The notes under the pieces: model-generated
The model's input: the letters and a program-made list of their open reading frames with translations, nothing else
Databases searched by the model: none
Told to the model about the DNA's origin: nothing
Origin: Prevotellaceae bacterium UBA1743
GTDB taxonomy: Bacteria > Bacteroidota > Bacteroidia > Bacteroidales > Bacteroidaceae
Length of the DNA: 64,000 nucleotides
Assembly (NCBI GenBank): GCA_002314945.1
Contig: DCHV01000067.1
Span: forward strand, 8,843-72,842
Reading direction: 5' to 3'
Shown: piece after piece, positions 54,347-63,031 of the stretch
How the letters are laid out: each line of letters opens with the position of its first letter
How positions within the stretch are numbered: position 1 is the first letter of the stretch
Position numbers and translations under genes: made by a program

Positions 54347-55807
54347 TTATATTTTATGATGCACATGGTTTCCTTCTACATACAGGGCACTGAATGGACG
54401 GGAAGGACACAAATTTTCACAAGCTCCGCACCCGATGCATTTCTCTTCGTTTACTACGGGTACTTTCTTTTCATTATTTCCATCGAGTGGCACCATCTGA
54501 ATAGCGCCAAAGGGACATTTCCGAGCACAAAGGTCGCAATGGTCGGTGCCTTGGGCGGATATGCAGTTTTCTCGCACCCATTTTGCTACACCCACTTGTG
54601 TCTCGGCACGCTCTTCCACTTCAATGGGAAGAATGGCGCTTGTAGGACATACTTGACTACAGATGTTACATTCTGGACGGCAATATCCTCGCTCGTAACT
54701 TACCTCGGGTTGCATCAGACGATCAAAACTGGTGCTGGGACGCAATACGTTGTTGGGACATGCATTGATGCAAAGTTGGCAAGCAGTACAATGAGTGGTC
54801 ATGTGACGGGCTGAGATGGATCCTGGAGGTGTGATGAGTTTTTCTCTCTCTGGCTTGATCTTCTTCTCGATGGCGGCAAATCCTCCATCTACAGTTTTCT
54901 CTTCTGCCTTTAATAAAGCCGACCCTGCCAAGAGAGCTGTGCCAGTAAGCATGGCTCTACGTTCTGTGTCGGGTTGACGAATAGGACCAGATATTGCAAT
55001 TCGCTTGCCGAATTGCATGGCATTCTGGTGGCAATGTTCCATACAATCGCCACATGTTACACAGCGGCTCATGTCGATCTGGTGATTCTTGCTGTCGATA
55101 CAGGATGCTTTGCAACTACGAGCGCAAAGACCACAATTGTTACATTTTTCCAAATCAATAACAGGACCATATATGGAATGACGACTTATCAAGCCCAAAA
55201 TAGAGCCTACGGGACAAATAGTGTTGCACCATGTACGACCACCACGCCATGCTAAGATAGCAATGATAATCCAAAAGACGAAACTTACAGCTAGTGTCAA
55301 TCCACTCTTGAGCCATACATCTACAGAGTAGAACGTATAGTTGTCGTAATGCTCGGAGGCTTGGGCTAATACATTATTGCCAATTTTATACAAGGGGCTT
55401 GCTATTGTAGTTACAATGCGTCCGTACAGACTGTATGGCTCAATCTGTCCTGCCAACCAACCGAGGTTGACAACGAGAATGAGAATCCATACAAGTAGGA
55501 TGATGTAGCGCAATTTGTTCTTTGCTGGTGAATAAGTGTATTTGTACTTTTTCTTGCGAAACCAAGCAATCACATCTTGCATTACTCCCAGGGGGCAGAT
55601 GACAGAACAATATATACGTCCCAAGACGAGAGTAAGGACTGCGACAAGGAGAAGAGCTACTCCATTGAGAGCAAGCAAAGCAGGCACGAACTGCATCCGT
55701 GCCATCCATCCCAAATAGGCTTGAGCTGTACCTGTAAAGTCCACGAATAACCATGTAATCAGCACCCAAAAGAGGATGGCCAACGAAATTCTGATTTTTC
55801 TAAGCAT
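54347..55807 (-). CDS. NapH-like membrane ferredoxin fused to a NapG-like Tat-type ferredoxin
   Basis: 486 residues from the ATG at 55807; the ATG at 55996 would add 63 residues that include no signal. The NapH-like half (1-270) has four or five membrane spans, two CxxxCP motifs (Cys67/71 and Cys194/198) and two 4Fe-4S motifs (Cys222-232, Cys249-259). At 281-300, TERRAMLTGTALLAGSALLK looks like a twin-arginine signal inside the chain. The following half (301-486) has four 4Fe-4S motifs (Cys340-350, 376-387, 415/424-431, 457-467) as in NapG. NapG/NapH pass electrons from the quinol pool to periplasmic enzymes. The next gene is a Tat aldo/keto reductase, a plausible partner. Confidence 0.86.
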   Translation of the reverse strand: MLRKIRISLAILFWVLITWLFVDFTGTAQAYLGWMARMQFVPALLALNGVALLLVAVLTLVLGRIYCSVICPLGVMQDVIAWFRKKKYKYTYSPAKNKLRYIILLVWILILVVNLGWLAGQIEPYSLYGRIVTTIASPLYKIGNNVLAQASEHYDNYTFYSVDVWLKSGLTLAVSFVFWIIIAILAWRGGRTWCNTICPVGSILGLISRHSIYGPVIDLEKCNNCGLCARSCKASCIDSKNHQIDMSRCVTCGDCMEHCHQNAMQFGKRIAISGPIRQPDTERRAMLTGTALLAGSALLKAEEKTVDGGFAAIEKKIKPEREKLITPPGSISARHMTTHCTACQLCINACPNNVLRPSTSFDRLMQPEVSYERGYCRPECNICSQVCPTSAILPIEVEERAETQVGVAKWVRENCISAQGTDHCDLCARKCPFGAIQMVPLDGNNEKKVPVVNEEKCIGCGACENLCPSRPFSALYVEGNHVHHKI

Positions 55808-55833
55808 CGTTTTTTTATTAAAATATCTCGCTG

Positions 55834-55864
55834 CAAATTTACTGAGAATAATCGGAAAAGCAAA
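55834..55864 (-). promoter_or_regulatory. Promoter of the leftward NapH-like to kinase transcript
   Basis: TAAATTTG on the minus strand (55841-55834) fits TAnnTTTG and TTTG (55864-55861) lies 19 bp upstream. It supports the start at 55807 and rules out 55996. Confidence 0.7.
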
Positions 55865-55916
55865 GTGCAAATTAAAAAAATCCCACGAAATATAGCCCAT
55901 TCTCGTTTTTTCTTGG

Positions 55917-55924
55917 TACCTTTG
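55917..55924 (+). promoter_or_regulatory. -7 box of the DUF1573 gene
   Basis: TACCTTTG fits TAnnTTTG, 75 bp before the ATG at 56000 and 48 bp before the in-frame ATG at 55973. No -33 element was found. Confidence 0.5.
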
Positions 55925-55999
55925 CCCACAATGGTGATAATATGTTGTTGTTGGAATCTTGTATTCTGACCATTGACTACACAGAATAAAGATCATTGG

Positions 56000-57118
56000 A
56001 TGAAAAGAATATGTTTGTGGGTATGGCTCTCCTTGTTTCCCGTGTGGATGATGGGACAGGGTGTACTTGTGCCTGATTTGGATATCGTTAAGGTAGGTGA
56101 AATACAGTTTCAGACACCGAAGACTGTAACTTTTGGTTTTACTAATAAGGGAAATTCCACTTTGCGCATAAGTAGTGTGAAGACTGCGTGTGGATGTACG
56201 ACTCTGGAATCAGCTGATATGGAAGTGAAAGCGGGAAAGCATGGAGAGATAGTCGTTACCTATGATGCAGGAATCATGGGCTCTTTCTACAAGGAGATTG
56301 AAGTATATGTAGAGGACTTGGAAACCCCGATTTATCTGGCCATGCAGGGACATGTGGTACGTGAAGTGAAAGATTATAGCATGGAATTTCCTGTAGATTT
56401 GGGTAATGTAAGATTGAATACCAATCAAGTGGATTTCGGCGATGTGTGCTTAGGGGATTCGGTAGTAGCAGAAATCAAGATAGTAAATGCAGAACATGCT
56501 GCCTACAAACCCGAACTAATGCATCTCCCATCCTTTGTGAGGGCTCAGGCGATTCCCGAGAATGTGGCTTCTGGTAAAACAGGAATTATCCGCCTGATAT
56601 TGAATGGAGCGCAGATGGAATCTTTGGGCGAATGGCAAACGAAAGTGTATCTGTCACGTTATTTGGGCGATAAGGTGTGTCCTGAAAATGAAATTAACCT
56701 AAAAGGTGTGGTATTGCCTGACTTCAGTGCTATGTCGGAGGAAGAACGTATAAGTGCCGCTGCCGCCAATGCAAGTTCCGAGGTGATAGTATTAGGACAG
56801 GATGATAATAGCAATACATCTAAGTCAAGAATCAAAAAGATATTTGGTCGTCGCTCGAATAAATGGATGGGTTCGCTTTTCATTGGCAATACAGGCGGTT
56901 CGCCTCTGAATATTCTGCAATTGCAGGTCTTCAGCAGTTCACTCAATGTGTCGGTGGACAATAGGACTGTCATGCCAGGGAAATCAGTCAAAGTAAAGGT
57001 TGAGAAAAAGCATAGAACACGTAAGAATACCGAAGAGGACGAGAGGCAGGAAATCTTGCTTATCACAAATGACCCTTCTTGTCCCAAGCTTCGAATAAAA
57101 GTTGATTCCGAATACTGA
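56000..57118 (+). CDS. DUF1573-domain exported protein
   Basis: 372 residues from the ATG at 56000 (55973 is in frame but gives a poorer signal). The signal peptide is MKRICLWVWLSLFPVWMMGQ. DUF1573 modules are immunoglobulin-like beta domains common in Bacteroidetes; the first (about 20-115) has FGFTNKGNSTLRISSVKTAC, GCTTLESADMEVKAGKHGEI and VVTYDAGIMGSFYKEIEVYV, the second (about 120-220) starts VDLGNVRLNTNQVDFGDVCL. The C-terminal third has a basic stretch (SKSRIKKIFGRRSNKWMGS) then a third such domain (GSLFIGNTGGSPLNIL). The role is unknown; related proteins bind or present other surface factors. It is followed by an 11-bp repeat array. Confidence 0.85.
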   Translation: MKRICLWVWLSLFPVWMMGQGVLVPDLDIVKVGEIQFQTPKTVTFGFTNKGNSTLRISSVKTACGCTTLESADMEVKAGKHGEIVVTYDAGIMGSFYKEIEVYVEDLETPIYLAMQGHVVREVKDYSMEFPVDLGNVRLNTNQVDFGDVCLGDSVVAEIKIVNAEHAAYKPELMHLPSFVRAQAIPENVASGKTGIIRLILNGAQMESLGEWQTKVYLSRYLGDKVCPENEINLKGVVLPDFSAMSEEERISAAAANASSEVIVLGQDDNSNTSKSRIKKIFGRRSNKWMGSLFIGNTGGSPLNILQLQVFSSSLNVSVDNRTVMPGKSVKVKVEKKHRTRKNTEEDERQEILLITNDPSCPKLRIKVDSEY

Positions 57119-57161
57119 GAACGTTTATTGACTGCCAAGTTTTCTATTATCCTATCTTTCG

Positions 57162-57249
57162 TATCGGACAGTTATCGGACAGTTATCGAACAGTTATCGG
57201 GCAGTTGTCGGACCGTTATCGGACCGTTATCGGACCGTTATCGGACGAT
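57162..57249 (+). repeat. Eight 11-bp tandem units, TATCGGACMGT
   Basis: The unit is TATCGGACAGT in copies 1-2 and close variants (TATCGAACAGT, TATCGGGCAGT, TGTCGGACCGT, then three exact TATCGGACCGT and a partial eighth). The period is exactly 11 bp throughout, so every copy faces the same side of the helix. Confidence 0.9.
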
Positions 57250-57344
57250 CCTGTTTAATTCCTATCTAAACTTTAGCATTTGACCATTAGGCTACTTTCA
57301 TGTTTTTTACTGAAGAAATTCCTTTTATTCTGACAAAATTGTCG

Positions 57345-57352
57345 TATCTTTG
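57345..57352 (+). promoter_or_regulatory. -7 box of meaB
   Basis: TATCTTTG fits TAnnTTTG, 126 bp ahead of the meaB start. No strong -33 element was seen. Confidence 0.5.
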
Positions 57353-57478
57353 CGCATAGCAAAGGAACTTTCAGCTCTTATTTGTACAAAGATGCTGATT
57401 GTTTTGGACATACCCAAGTATTCCTTAGTTTTCTTTGCCTCTATAAGTACTAAAGTTGAGTATAAATAAAATATCAAT

Positions 57479-58576
57479 ATGGAACATCCAGAAAATGATC
57501 CGTCCTATGCAGGATTGACAGTGAATAGTGGGGTAGAGTCGGCTCCCAGTGTGAATCCCTACCTGAAAAAAGGACGTTTTGCCCATCGCCAGTTGACGGT
57601 GTCGGATTATGTGGAAGGCATCCTCAAAGGGAATGTCACTGTGTTGGGACAAGCTGTCACTTTGGTGGAAAGCACACATCCTGACCATCAGAAAACAGCT
57701 CAAGAGGTTATAGAGAAATGTCTTCCATATTCGGGAAATAGCATTCGTGTCGGTATCAGCGGAGTACCTGGGGCAGGAAAAAGTACCAGTATCGATGAAT
57801 TTGGTATTCATGTACTGAAAGAATATGGTGGACGACTGGCTGTCCTTGCCATTGATCCCAGTAGTGAACGTACCAAGGGAAGTATTTTAGGTGACAAGAC
57901 TCGAATGGAAAAATTGTCGGTTCATCCCGACTCATTTATCCGACCAAGCCCTTCGGCAGGCAGTTTGGGAGGCGTGGCACGTAAGACCCGGGAAACCATT
58001 ATCTTGTGTGAGGCTGCAGGCTTCGATAAAATTTTTGTTGAGACGGTTGGAGTGGGGCAGAGTGAGACGGCGTGTCATAGTATGGTGGATTTTTTCTTGT
58101 TGATTCAGTTGGCTGGAACGGGCGATGAGTTGCAAGGTATCAAACGAGGCATAATGGAAATGGCAGATGGCATTATCATCAACAAGTGTGATGGGAATAA
58201 CGTGGACAAATGTCAATTGGCTGCTACACAATTCAGAAATGCCCTGCATCTGTTCCCAATGCCTGATAGCGGATGGTCACCCCAAGTGCTTACCTATAGC
58301 GGATTCTATGGCTATGGTATCAAGGAGGTGTGGGATATGGTGTACAAGTACATCGATTTCGTCAAGGACAATGGATATTTCCAACATAGAAGAAACGAAC
58401 AGGCAAAATTCTGGATGTACGAGAGCATCAATGAGCAATTGAAGAATAGTTTCTTTCAGCACCCCACATTGGCGGATATGCTACAGGCAGAGGAGAAAAT
58501 GGTACTCGAAGGACGAAAAACGTCATTCGTGGCTGCCCATCAGCTGCTGGATGCGTATTTTGCACTCCTCCATTAA
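57479..58576 (+). CDS. meaB: Methylmalonyl-CoA mutase-associated GTPase MeaB
   Basis: 365 residues of the MeaB/ArgK P-loop GTPase family. It protects and reloads the cobalamin of methylmalonyl-CoA mutase. The P-loop is GVPGAGKST at 95-103, within RVGISGVPGAGKSTSIDEFG. Further on are AVLAIDPSSERTKGSILGDK (switch I region), FIRPSPSAGSLGGVARKTRE, FVETVGVGQSETACHSMVDF and ADGIIINKCDGNNVDKCQLA (NKxD). The C-terminal extension handles dimerisation. No mutase gene is in the window. Its 3' end overlaps the convergent ispH gene by 54 bp. Confidence 0.94.
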   Translation: MEHPENDPSYAGLTVNSGVESAPSVNPYLKKGRFAHRQLTVSDYVEGILKGNVTVLGQAVTLVESTHPDHQKTAQEVIEKCLPYSGNSIRVGISGVPGAGKSTSIDEFGIHVLKEYGGRLAVLAIDPSSERTKGSILGDKTRMEKLSVHPDSFIRPSPSAGSLGGVARKTRETIILCEAAGFDKIFVETVGVGQSETACHSMVDFFLLIQLAGTGDELQGIKRGIMEMADGIIINKCDGNNVDKCQLAATQFRNALHLFPMPDSGWSPQVLTYSGFYGYGIKEVWDMVYKYIDFVKDNGYFQHRRNEQAKFWMYESINEQLKNSFFQHPTLADMLQAEEKMVLEGRKTSFVAAHQLLDAYFALLH

Positions 58577-59395
58577 CCATCTTGGAGTACTTGTTGCTCC
58601 GCAGATTCCTACCGATGCACAATCATTCAGCCAATCAGATTGTATCTCGTTGGCTGAATCTATCATGTGACTACGCGAATTTACGGATTGACATTCGTTG
58701 AAAAGTGCTCTTCCATTGCTGCTTTTTTTCCCACATACGAAAAGGATGAGGTCGTGCTGCGAGGCAAACTGGTGTATGTGAGGCATCCTGTTCGCAACTT
58801 GTCGGCAAATGGTGTCGTAGTACGTAAACTGTGCCTGTGCATCGATGTGTTGCTGGATGTATTCGACAATCTGCAGGAATTCATCCAAAGGCTTGGTGGT
58901 TTGAGAATAGAGGCTAATGTCGCGACTCATATCCAATTGCCGCGCATCTTCCAGAGATTCGATGACAATGGCCGTTCCTTGGGTTTGTCCTACAAGGCCC
59001 AATACTTCTGCATGACCATTCTTCCCAAAAATGACTATTTGTTTCGGACGTGATGTCTCGGCTTCGTATTCTTTGCGTATGCGTTCCTGTAAATGGAGTA
59101 CTACAGGGCATGTGGCATCAATGATGTGAATGTCGTTTTGTGTGGCTTGGAGGTAGGTGCTTGGAGGTTCACCATGAGCACGAAGCAGGACTTTGGCTCC
59201 TTTGAGTTGGCTGAACTCTTCGTGATTGATAGTGTGTAATCCCAACTGCTGGAGTCGGTCGCATTCCTTCCCGTTGTGGACAATGTCACCCAGACAATAC
59301 AGAGTTTCAGTTTGGCTGAGTTCTTCCTCCGCTTTCCCAATGGCTCGTGTTACGCCAAAACAAAAACCGCTTCCCTTGTCAATCTCAATAATCAT
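58523..59395 (-). CDS. ispH: 4-hydroxy-3-methylbut-2-enyl diphosphate reductase
   Basis: 290 residues. IspH reduces HMBPP to IPP and DMAPP, the last step of the MEP isoprenoid pathway, using a 4Fe-4S cluster. The cluster cysteines are Cys12 ([13 protein letters not shown]), Cys96 (DATCPVV) and Cys197 (TICRQVANR). The end, [16 protein letters not shown], is the family signature. Length is normal. It overlaps cmk by 4 bp and the meaB 3' end by 54 bp on the other strand. The polyprenyl synthase at 62057 uses its products. Confidence 0.95.
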   Translation of the reverse strand: MIIEIDKGSGFCFGVTRAIGKAEEELSQTETLYCLGDIVHNGKECDRLQQLGLHTINHEEFSQLKGAKVLLRAHGEPPSTYLQATQNDIHIIDATCPVVLHLQERIRKEYEAETSRPKQIVIFGKNGHAEVLGLVGQTQGTAIVIESLEDARQLDMSRDISLYSQTTKPLDEFLQIVEYIQQHIDAQAQFTYYDTICRQVANRMPHIHQFASQHDLILFVCGKKSSNGRALFNECQSVNSRSHMIDSANEIQSDWLNDCASVGICGATSTPRWLMEECKIRIQQLMGSHE

Positions 59396-60081
59396 TCAGC
59401 TGCTGCCTTTTGATATGCTTCTAAAAGCCACTGCTTTTGTTGGTCGATGGTCATCTGGCTATTGTCAAGCACGATGGCGTCATCTGCTTGCCGCAGAGGA
59501 CTGATTTTGCGGGTGGTGTCAATTCGGTCACGTTCTTGGATGTTGTGCTTGATTTCTTGAAAATCACACGCCTCACCTTTTGCGGTAAGTTCGTCATATC
59601 TTCTTTTTGCACGTATCTCATCGCTGGCTGTGACGAATATTTTCAGTTCGGCATCAGGGAAAACGACAGTTCCTATGTCACGACCGTCCATCACCACACC
59701 TTTTGCTTCACCCATAATACGTTGCAGATCTACCATTGCAGTACGCACAAAGGATTGTGCTGCAACAGGACTTACATGGGAGGATACGTCCATCGTTCGT
59801 ATCTCTTTTTCTACGCATTCCCCGTTTAGATAGGTTTGTGGACGACCTGATTCTGGATCTAAAACAAATGTTATCATTATGCTATCCATTTCTTCCCGCA
59901 ACTTATCGAAATCTATGCCTTCTGATGTGATAAGTCCCTTGCGTAAAGCGTACAAAGTGACGGCTCTGTACATGGCCCCAGTGTCGATATACACATATCC
60001 TATCTCTTTGGCGAGATCTTTGGCCATTGTACTCTTTCCACATGATGAAAAGCCGTCGATTGCTATTGTTATCTTTTTCAT
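59392..60081 (-). CDS. cmk: Cytidylate kinase
   Basis: 229 residues. Cmk phosphorylates CMP and dCMP with ATP, recycling nucleotides from RNA turnover. The P-loop GFSSCGKS lies at residues 10-17, then [20 protein letters not shown] and [20 protein letters not shown], which is the CMP-binding signature (DGRDIGT). The C-terminal half has [20 protein letters not shown] and [20 protein letters not shown]. Length is typical. It lies in the porQ-cmk-ispH order that I remember as common in Bacteroidetes; the 4-bp overlap with ispH and 13-bp gap to porQ indicate one transcript. Confidence 0.95.
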   Translation of the reverse strand: MKKITIAIDGFSSCGKSTMAKDLAKEIGYVYIDTGAMYRAVTLYALRKGLITSEGIDFDKLREEMDSIMITFVLDPESGRPQTYLNGECVEKEIRTMDVSSHVSPVAAQSFVRTAMVDLQRIMGEAKGVVMDGRDIGTVVFPDAELKIFVTASDEIRAKRRYDELTAKGEACDFQEIKHNIQERDRIDTTRKISPLRQADDAIVLDNSQMTIDQQKQWLLEAYQKAAAE

Positions 60082-60094
60082 ATTGCTTGGACTG

Positions 60095-61093
60095 TTATTG
60101 GTTGCTTTTTTGGAAACTATATGAGAGCGAGAATGCTAATGTGGGCGCTCCTAAATGATATTTTGCATACGCTACACCAAACTTGCATTTTTTCAACTGA
60201 ATACCCGCTCCAAAAGTGAGTCCTGCTGCATGTGAAGAACCTGCAGCCTTCATTTCGTATGCACGGCGGAAATTATATCCTCCTGAGATATACAGAATTT
60301 TAATTGGAGTGATGTCCACGCCGAAATTCAGGTGGTTAAAGAAAACACGCCCAGGAGGTGTCTTGCGATTCGGAGAATAGTAATAGTCGCGGCTCCAATG
60401 AGTTAGATCGATTAAGGTTGCAGATATTTTGAATGGCGCATATCCCATTCCTTTGGTGAATCCAAGCTCTAAGTCGATAGGCAAACGCTCGTGATGATCT
60501 GCAAATGCTTTTACCTGACCTCCCAAATTTCGCGCTGCTATGGAAACAGATAAATCTTGTTTGAGGTCAAAATAATTAAGTCCCAAATCTACAGCTAAAG
60601 CACACGATGTGTATTCTCCATAGTGTGAATAGATAAACTTGCCTGCAGCACCTCCTACCCATTTTTCGCCTAATGCATAACTATACATTCCGCTCAAGCA
60701 CATATCCAAGGCGCTCATAGTGCCGAGTAATTCCCCTGATGGCGTAGTTTCCTTCATGGAACCATAACTGAGAAATTGCGAAGTGACACCCCATGTTCCT
60801 CGCTCGCCTGTTATCTGGGAATATGCTGCACTTCCCGTTTTACACCCAGCCATGTAAGTCATAAAGTTGACTCCCGCAGACTTGTCGTTTACACTGGACA
60901 ATAGGGCTGGGTTCTGCCATGCCAATGAAATGTCGTCTTCTACGAGCGAAATGTTGCGCCCTCCAAGGGCAATTGCGTGGGAAGAAGTTGGTAAACGGAG
61001 GAAATCAAACACATTGGTGTTCTCCTGTGCAATTGAGGGGAAAATTGCTGCCATAAGACAGAACACAAGTGTGTGAGCCCTTTTTTTGTCCAT
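60095..61093 (-). CDS. porQ: Type IX secretion protein PorQ-like
   Basis: 332 residues from the ATG at 61093; the in-frame ATG at 61141 lies upstream of the probable transcription start. The signal is [20 protein letters not shown]. The mature protein has the PorV/PorQ-type opening: [40 protein letters not shown], then [20 protein letters not shown]. The rest is beta-barrel-like and ends [14 protein letters not shown]. PorQ belongs to the type IX secretion machinery, where it works at the outer membrane with PorU/PorV/PorZ in attaching cargo. The CotH-type protein here carries a sorting-like tail that would fit such a system. Confidence 0.88.
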   Translation of the reverse strand: MDKKRAHTLVFCLMAAIFPSIAQENTNVFDFLRLPTSSHAIALGGRNISLVEDDISLAWQNPALLSSVNDKSAGVNFMTYMAGCKTGSAAYSQITGERGTWGVTSQFLSYGSMKETTPSGELLGTMSALDMCLSGMYSYALGEKWVGGAAGKFIYSHYGEYTSCALAVDLGLNYFDLKQDLSVSIAARNLGGQVKAFADHHERLPIDLELGFTKGMGYAPFKISATLIDLTHWSRDYYYSPNRKTPPGRVFFNHLNFGVDITPIKILYISGGYNFRRAYEMKAAGSSHAAGLTFGAGIQLKKCKFGVAYAKYHLGAPTLAFSLSYSFQKSNQ

Positions 61094-61112
61094 TTTGTTC
61101 ACATTTAGGCCC

Positions 61113-61120
61113 CAAAGGTA
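61113..61120 (-). promoter_or_regulatory. -7 box of porQ-cmk-ispH
   Basis: TACCTTTG on the minus strand (61120-61113) fits TAnnTTTG, 19 bp from the porQ ATG at 61093. It excludes the ATG at 61141. Confidence 0.55.
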
Positions 61121-61216
61121 ATGCAAATTCCCACAATTCATAACCTATTATTGACAAAAAATGCATTTCAACAAAAAAAAAGCCTTGCAGAGATGGGCCG
61201 AATAAAAAAAATGTCC

Positions 61217-61224
61217 TAAATTTG
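61217..61224 (+). promoter_or_regulatory. -7 box of the tonB-family gene
   Basis: TAAATTTG fits TAnnTTTG, 38 bp ahead of the ATG at 61263. No -33 TTTG at the usual distance. Confidence 0.5.
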
Positions 61225-61262
61225 CCACAACATAGCGTGAAAATAAGATAAAACACAAAATA

Positions 61263-61979
61263 ATGGAAGCAAACAATTCAGTAAGTGAAGAACTGCGTGG
61301 CCAACATTCGACCAGTCTTTTGATTGGATATGTGATGGCTTTGGCACTGATGTTCGTCGCCTTTGAGTACACTCAGCGTGAAGTGAAGGTGGTGGAAACA
61401 GAGAAGATTTATGATTTCAAGATGGAGGAAGACATGATTCCCATCACACAACAGCAGGAAGTCGTAGCACCTCCTCCAGCCGCAGCTCCCAAAGTGGCAG
61501 AAATCATTAACATTGTAGAGAATGAGACAGAACTTCCCGAAGAGGAGGTGGAAACTTCTGAGGAAATGAACCAGGCCATTACTACGACTGTAGGTACAGG
61601 CGCTCCCTCAGCTACTGTCGCAACAGGTCCAGTAGGTCCTATTGTGGAGGCTGATGATGATGATCGTATCTTTGATATTGTAGAAGAGAATGCTCAGTTC
61701 CCAGGTGGTGACGAAGAATGTTTCAAATGGCTCACCGAGCATATCAAATATCCTGCAATTTGTCAAGAGCAGGGTGTACAGGGTCGTGTCATCGTCGGTT
61801 TCGTTGTGAACAAGGATGGTTCCATTGTAGATGTAAAGACGTTGCGTTCTCCAGATCCTAACTTGGCAAAGGAGGCAGAACGTGTGGTATCGGAGATGCC
61901 TAAGTGGAAACCTGCACGACAGGGTAATAAGACGGTACGTAGCCGTTTCAATCTGCCTGTGATGTTCCGTCTCAACTAA
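61263..61979 (+). CDS. TonB-family energy transducer
   Basis: 238 residues. A short cytoplasmic start (about 1-18) is followed by one membrane span (TSLLIGYVMALALMFVAFEY). A proline/acidic periplasmic linker comes next (APPPAAAPKVAEIIN, then VETSEEMNQ). The C-terminal TonB domain (about 145-238) has FPGGDEECFKWLTEHIKYPA, GVQGRVIVGFVVNKDGSIVD and MPKWKPARQGNKTVRSRFNL. TonB passes proton-motive energy from ExbB/ExbD to outer-membrane receptors such as the two SusC proteins and the receptor at the left edge. No exbB or exbD is adjacent. A terminator hairpin follows. Confidence 0.93.
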   Translation: MEANNSVSEELRGQHSTSLLIGYVMALALMFVAFEYTQREVKVVETEKIYDFKMEEDMIPITQQQEVVAPPPAAAPKVAEIINIVENETELPEEEVETSEEMNQAITTTVGTGAPSATVATGPVGPIVEADDDDRIFDIVEENAQFPGGDEECFKWLTEHIKYPAICQEQGVQGRVIVGFVVNKDGSIVDVKTLRSPDPNLAKEAERVVSEMPKWKPARQGNKTVRSRFNLPVMFRLN

Positions 61980-62008
61980 AATTTCCTTATTTGAAAAATG
62001 ATAATACG

Positions 62009-62045
62009 CAGGCTGCTCTCCAAATGGCGGGCAGCCTGTTTTTAA
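62009..62045 (+). terminator. Rho-independent terminator of the tonB-family gene
   Basis: CAGGCTGC (62009-62016) pairs with GCAGCCTG (62031-62038) and is followed by GTTTTTAA-type T run. The next gene starts only 12 bp later with no visible promoter, so read-through or attenuation is likely. Confidence 0.78.
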
Positions 62046-62056
62046 TTTAGATAATT

Positions 62057-63031
62057 ATGTATTCTGCACAAGAAATCTTGAATCTCGTCAATGAAGCGTT
62101 GGCAGCCCTTCCTTATGACCATAAGCCAGAGTCATTGTATGCTCCTATCCGTTACGCTCTATCTTTGGGCGGCAAACGTGTTCGACCTGTGTTGATGTTG
62201 ATGTCCTATAATCTGTATCGCGATGATGTAAAATCCATCATGGGGCCTGCATTGGGTTTGGAGACGTATCACAATTTTACCTTATTGCATGATGATGTGA
62301 TGGACAAGGCAGAAGTGCGTAGAGGTAAGCCTTGTGTCCATAAGGCATGGAATGAGAATGCGGCCATTCTTTCAGGTGATACGATGCTCGTTCAAGCCTA
62401 TGAGCGAATGGCTCAATGCGATAGTGCAAAGCTTCAACAAGTTATGCAACTTTTCACGACCACTGCTCTTGAGATTGGTGAGGGACAACAATATGACATG
62501 GAGTTTGAGACACGTGACGATGTGAAAGAAGAGGAATACATCGAAATGATCCGTCTGAAGACTTCTGTCCTTTTAGCTTGTGCTACAAAGATGGGCGCTA
62601 TGCTGGCAGATGCTTCCGAGGAAGATACTGAACACTTATACCAGTTTGGCGAAAGTTTAGGACTTGCTTTCCAACTTCAGGATGATTACCTCGATGTGTA
62701 TGGTGACTACAAGGTTTTTGGAAAGAAAATTGGGGGAGATATTCTTTGTAACAAGAAGACTTATATGCTCATCAATGCTTTCTTGAAGGCTACGCCTGAG
62801 CAACGTACGGAATTGCAAAAGTGGATAGATGCAGAATCGTTCAATCCAGACGAGAAGATTGCAGCCGTTACACATATTTATAATAGTATAGGTGTTGCAC
62901 AATTGGCTCAGGAAAAGATTGCATCCTATTTCCAGAAAGCACAAACCTGCCTGGAACGAGTAAACCTTCCCTCTGAACGAAAACAAGAATTGTGGAAATT
63001 GGCATTACAACTGCTCAATCGCCAGTCGTAA
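62057..63031 (+). CDS. Polyprenyl diphosphate synthase (farnesyl/geranylgeranyl type)
   Basis: 324 residues of the trans-isoprenyl synthase family. It condenses IPP with allylic diphosphates to make C15-C20 or longer prenyl chains. The first Asp-rich motif is in LLHDDVMDKAEVRRGKPCVH and the second in QLQDDYLDVYGDYKVFGKKI. The chain-length region before the first motif is ALGLETYHNFTLLHDD: the residues ahead of DDVMD (HNFTLL) resemble short-chain enzymes, so farnesyl or geranylgeranyl products are more likely than long ones. It shares 1 bp with tatD (TAATG). It uses the products of IspH encoded nearby. Confidence 0.93.
   Translation: MYSAQEILNLVNEALAALPYDHKPESLYAPIRYALSLGGKRVRPVLMLMSYNLYRDDVKSIMGPALGLETYHNFTLLHDDVMDKAEVRRGKPCVHKAWNENAAILSGDTMLVQAYERMAQCDSAKLQQVMQLFTTTALEIGEGQQYDMEFETRDDVKEEEYIEMIRLKTSVLLACATKMGAMLADASEEDTEHLYQFGESLGLAFQLQDDYLDVYGDYKVFGKKIGGDILCNKKTYMLINAFLKATPEQRTELQKWIDAESFNPDEKIAAVTHIYNSIGVAQLAQEKIASYFQKAQTCLERVNLPSERKQELWKLALQLLNRQS

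Larger units (their letters stand above)
57119..57478. other. Intergenic region with an 11-bp repeat array and the meaB promoter
   Basis: 360 bp without a supported gene. It holds the array at 57162-57249 and a promoter box at 57345-57352. No terminator for the DUF1573 gene was found. Confidence 0.6.

Noticed and set aside
55808..55996. Start of the NapH-like protein at 55996
   Set aside because: The promoter at 55834-55864 lies downstream of that ATG, and the added 63 residues resemble no signal or domain.
57162..57249. CRISPR-like or iteron-type plasmid origin
   Set aside because: Units abut with no spacers and no replication initiator gene is near, so only the label tandem repeat is justified.
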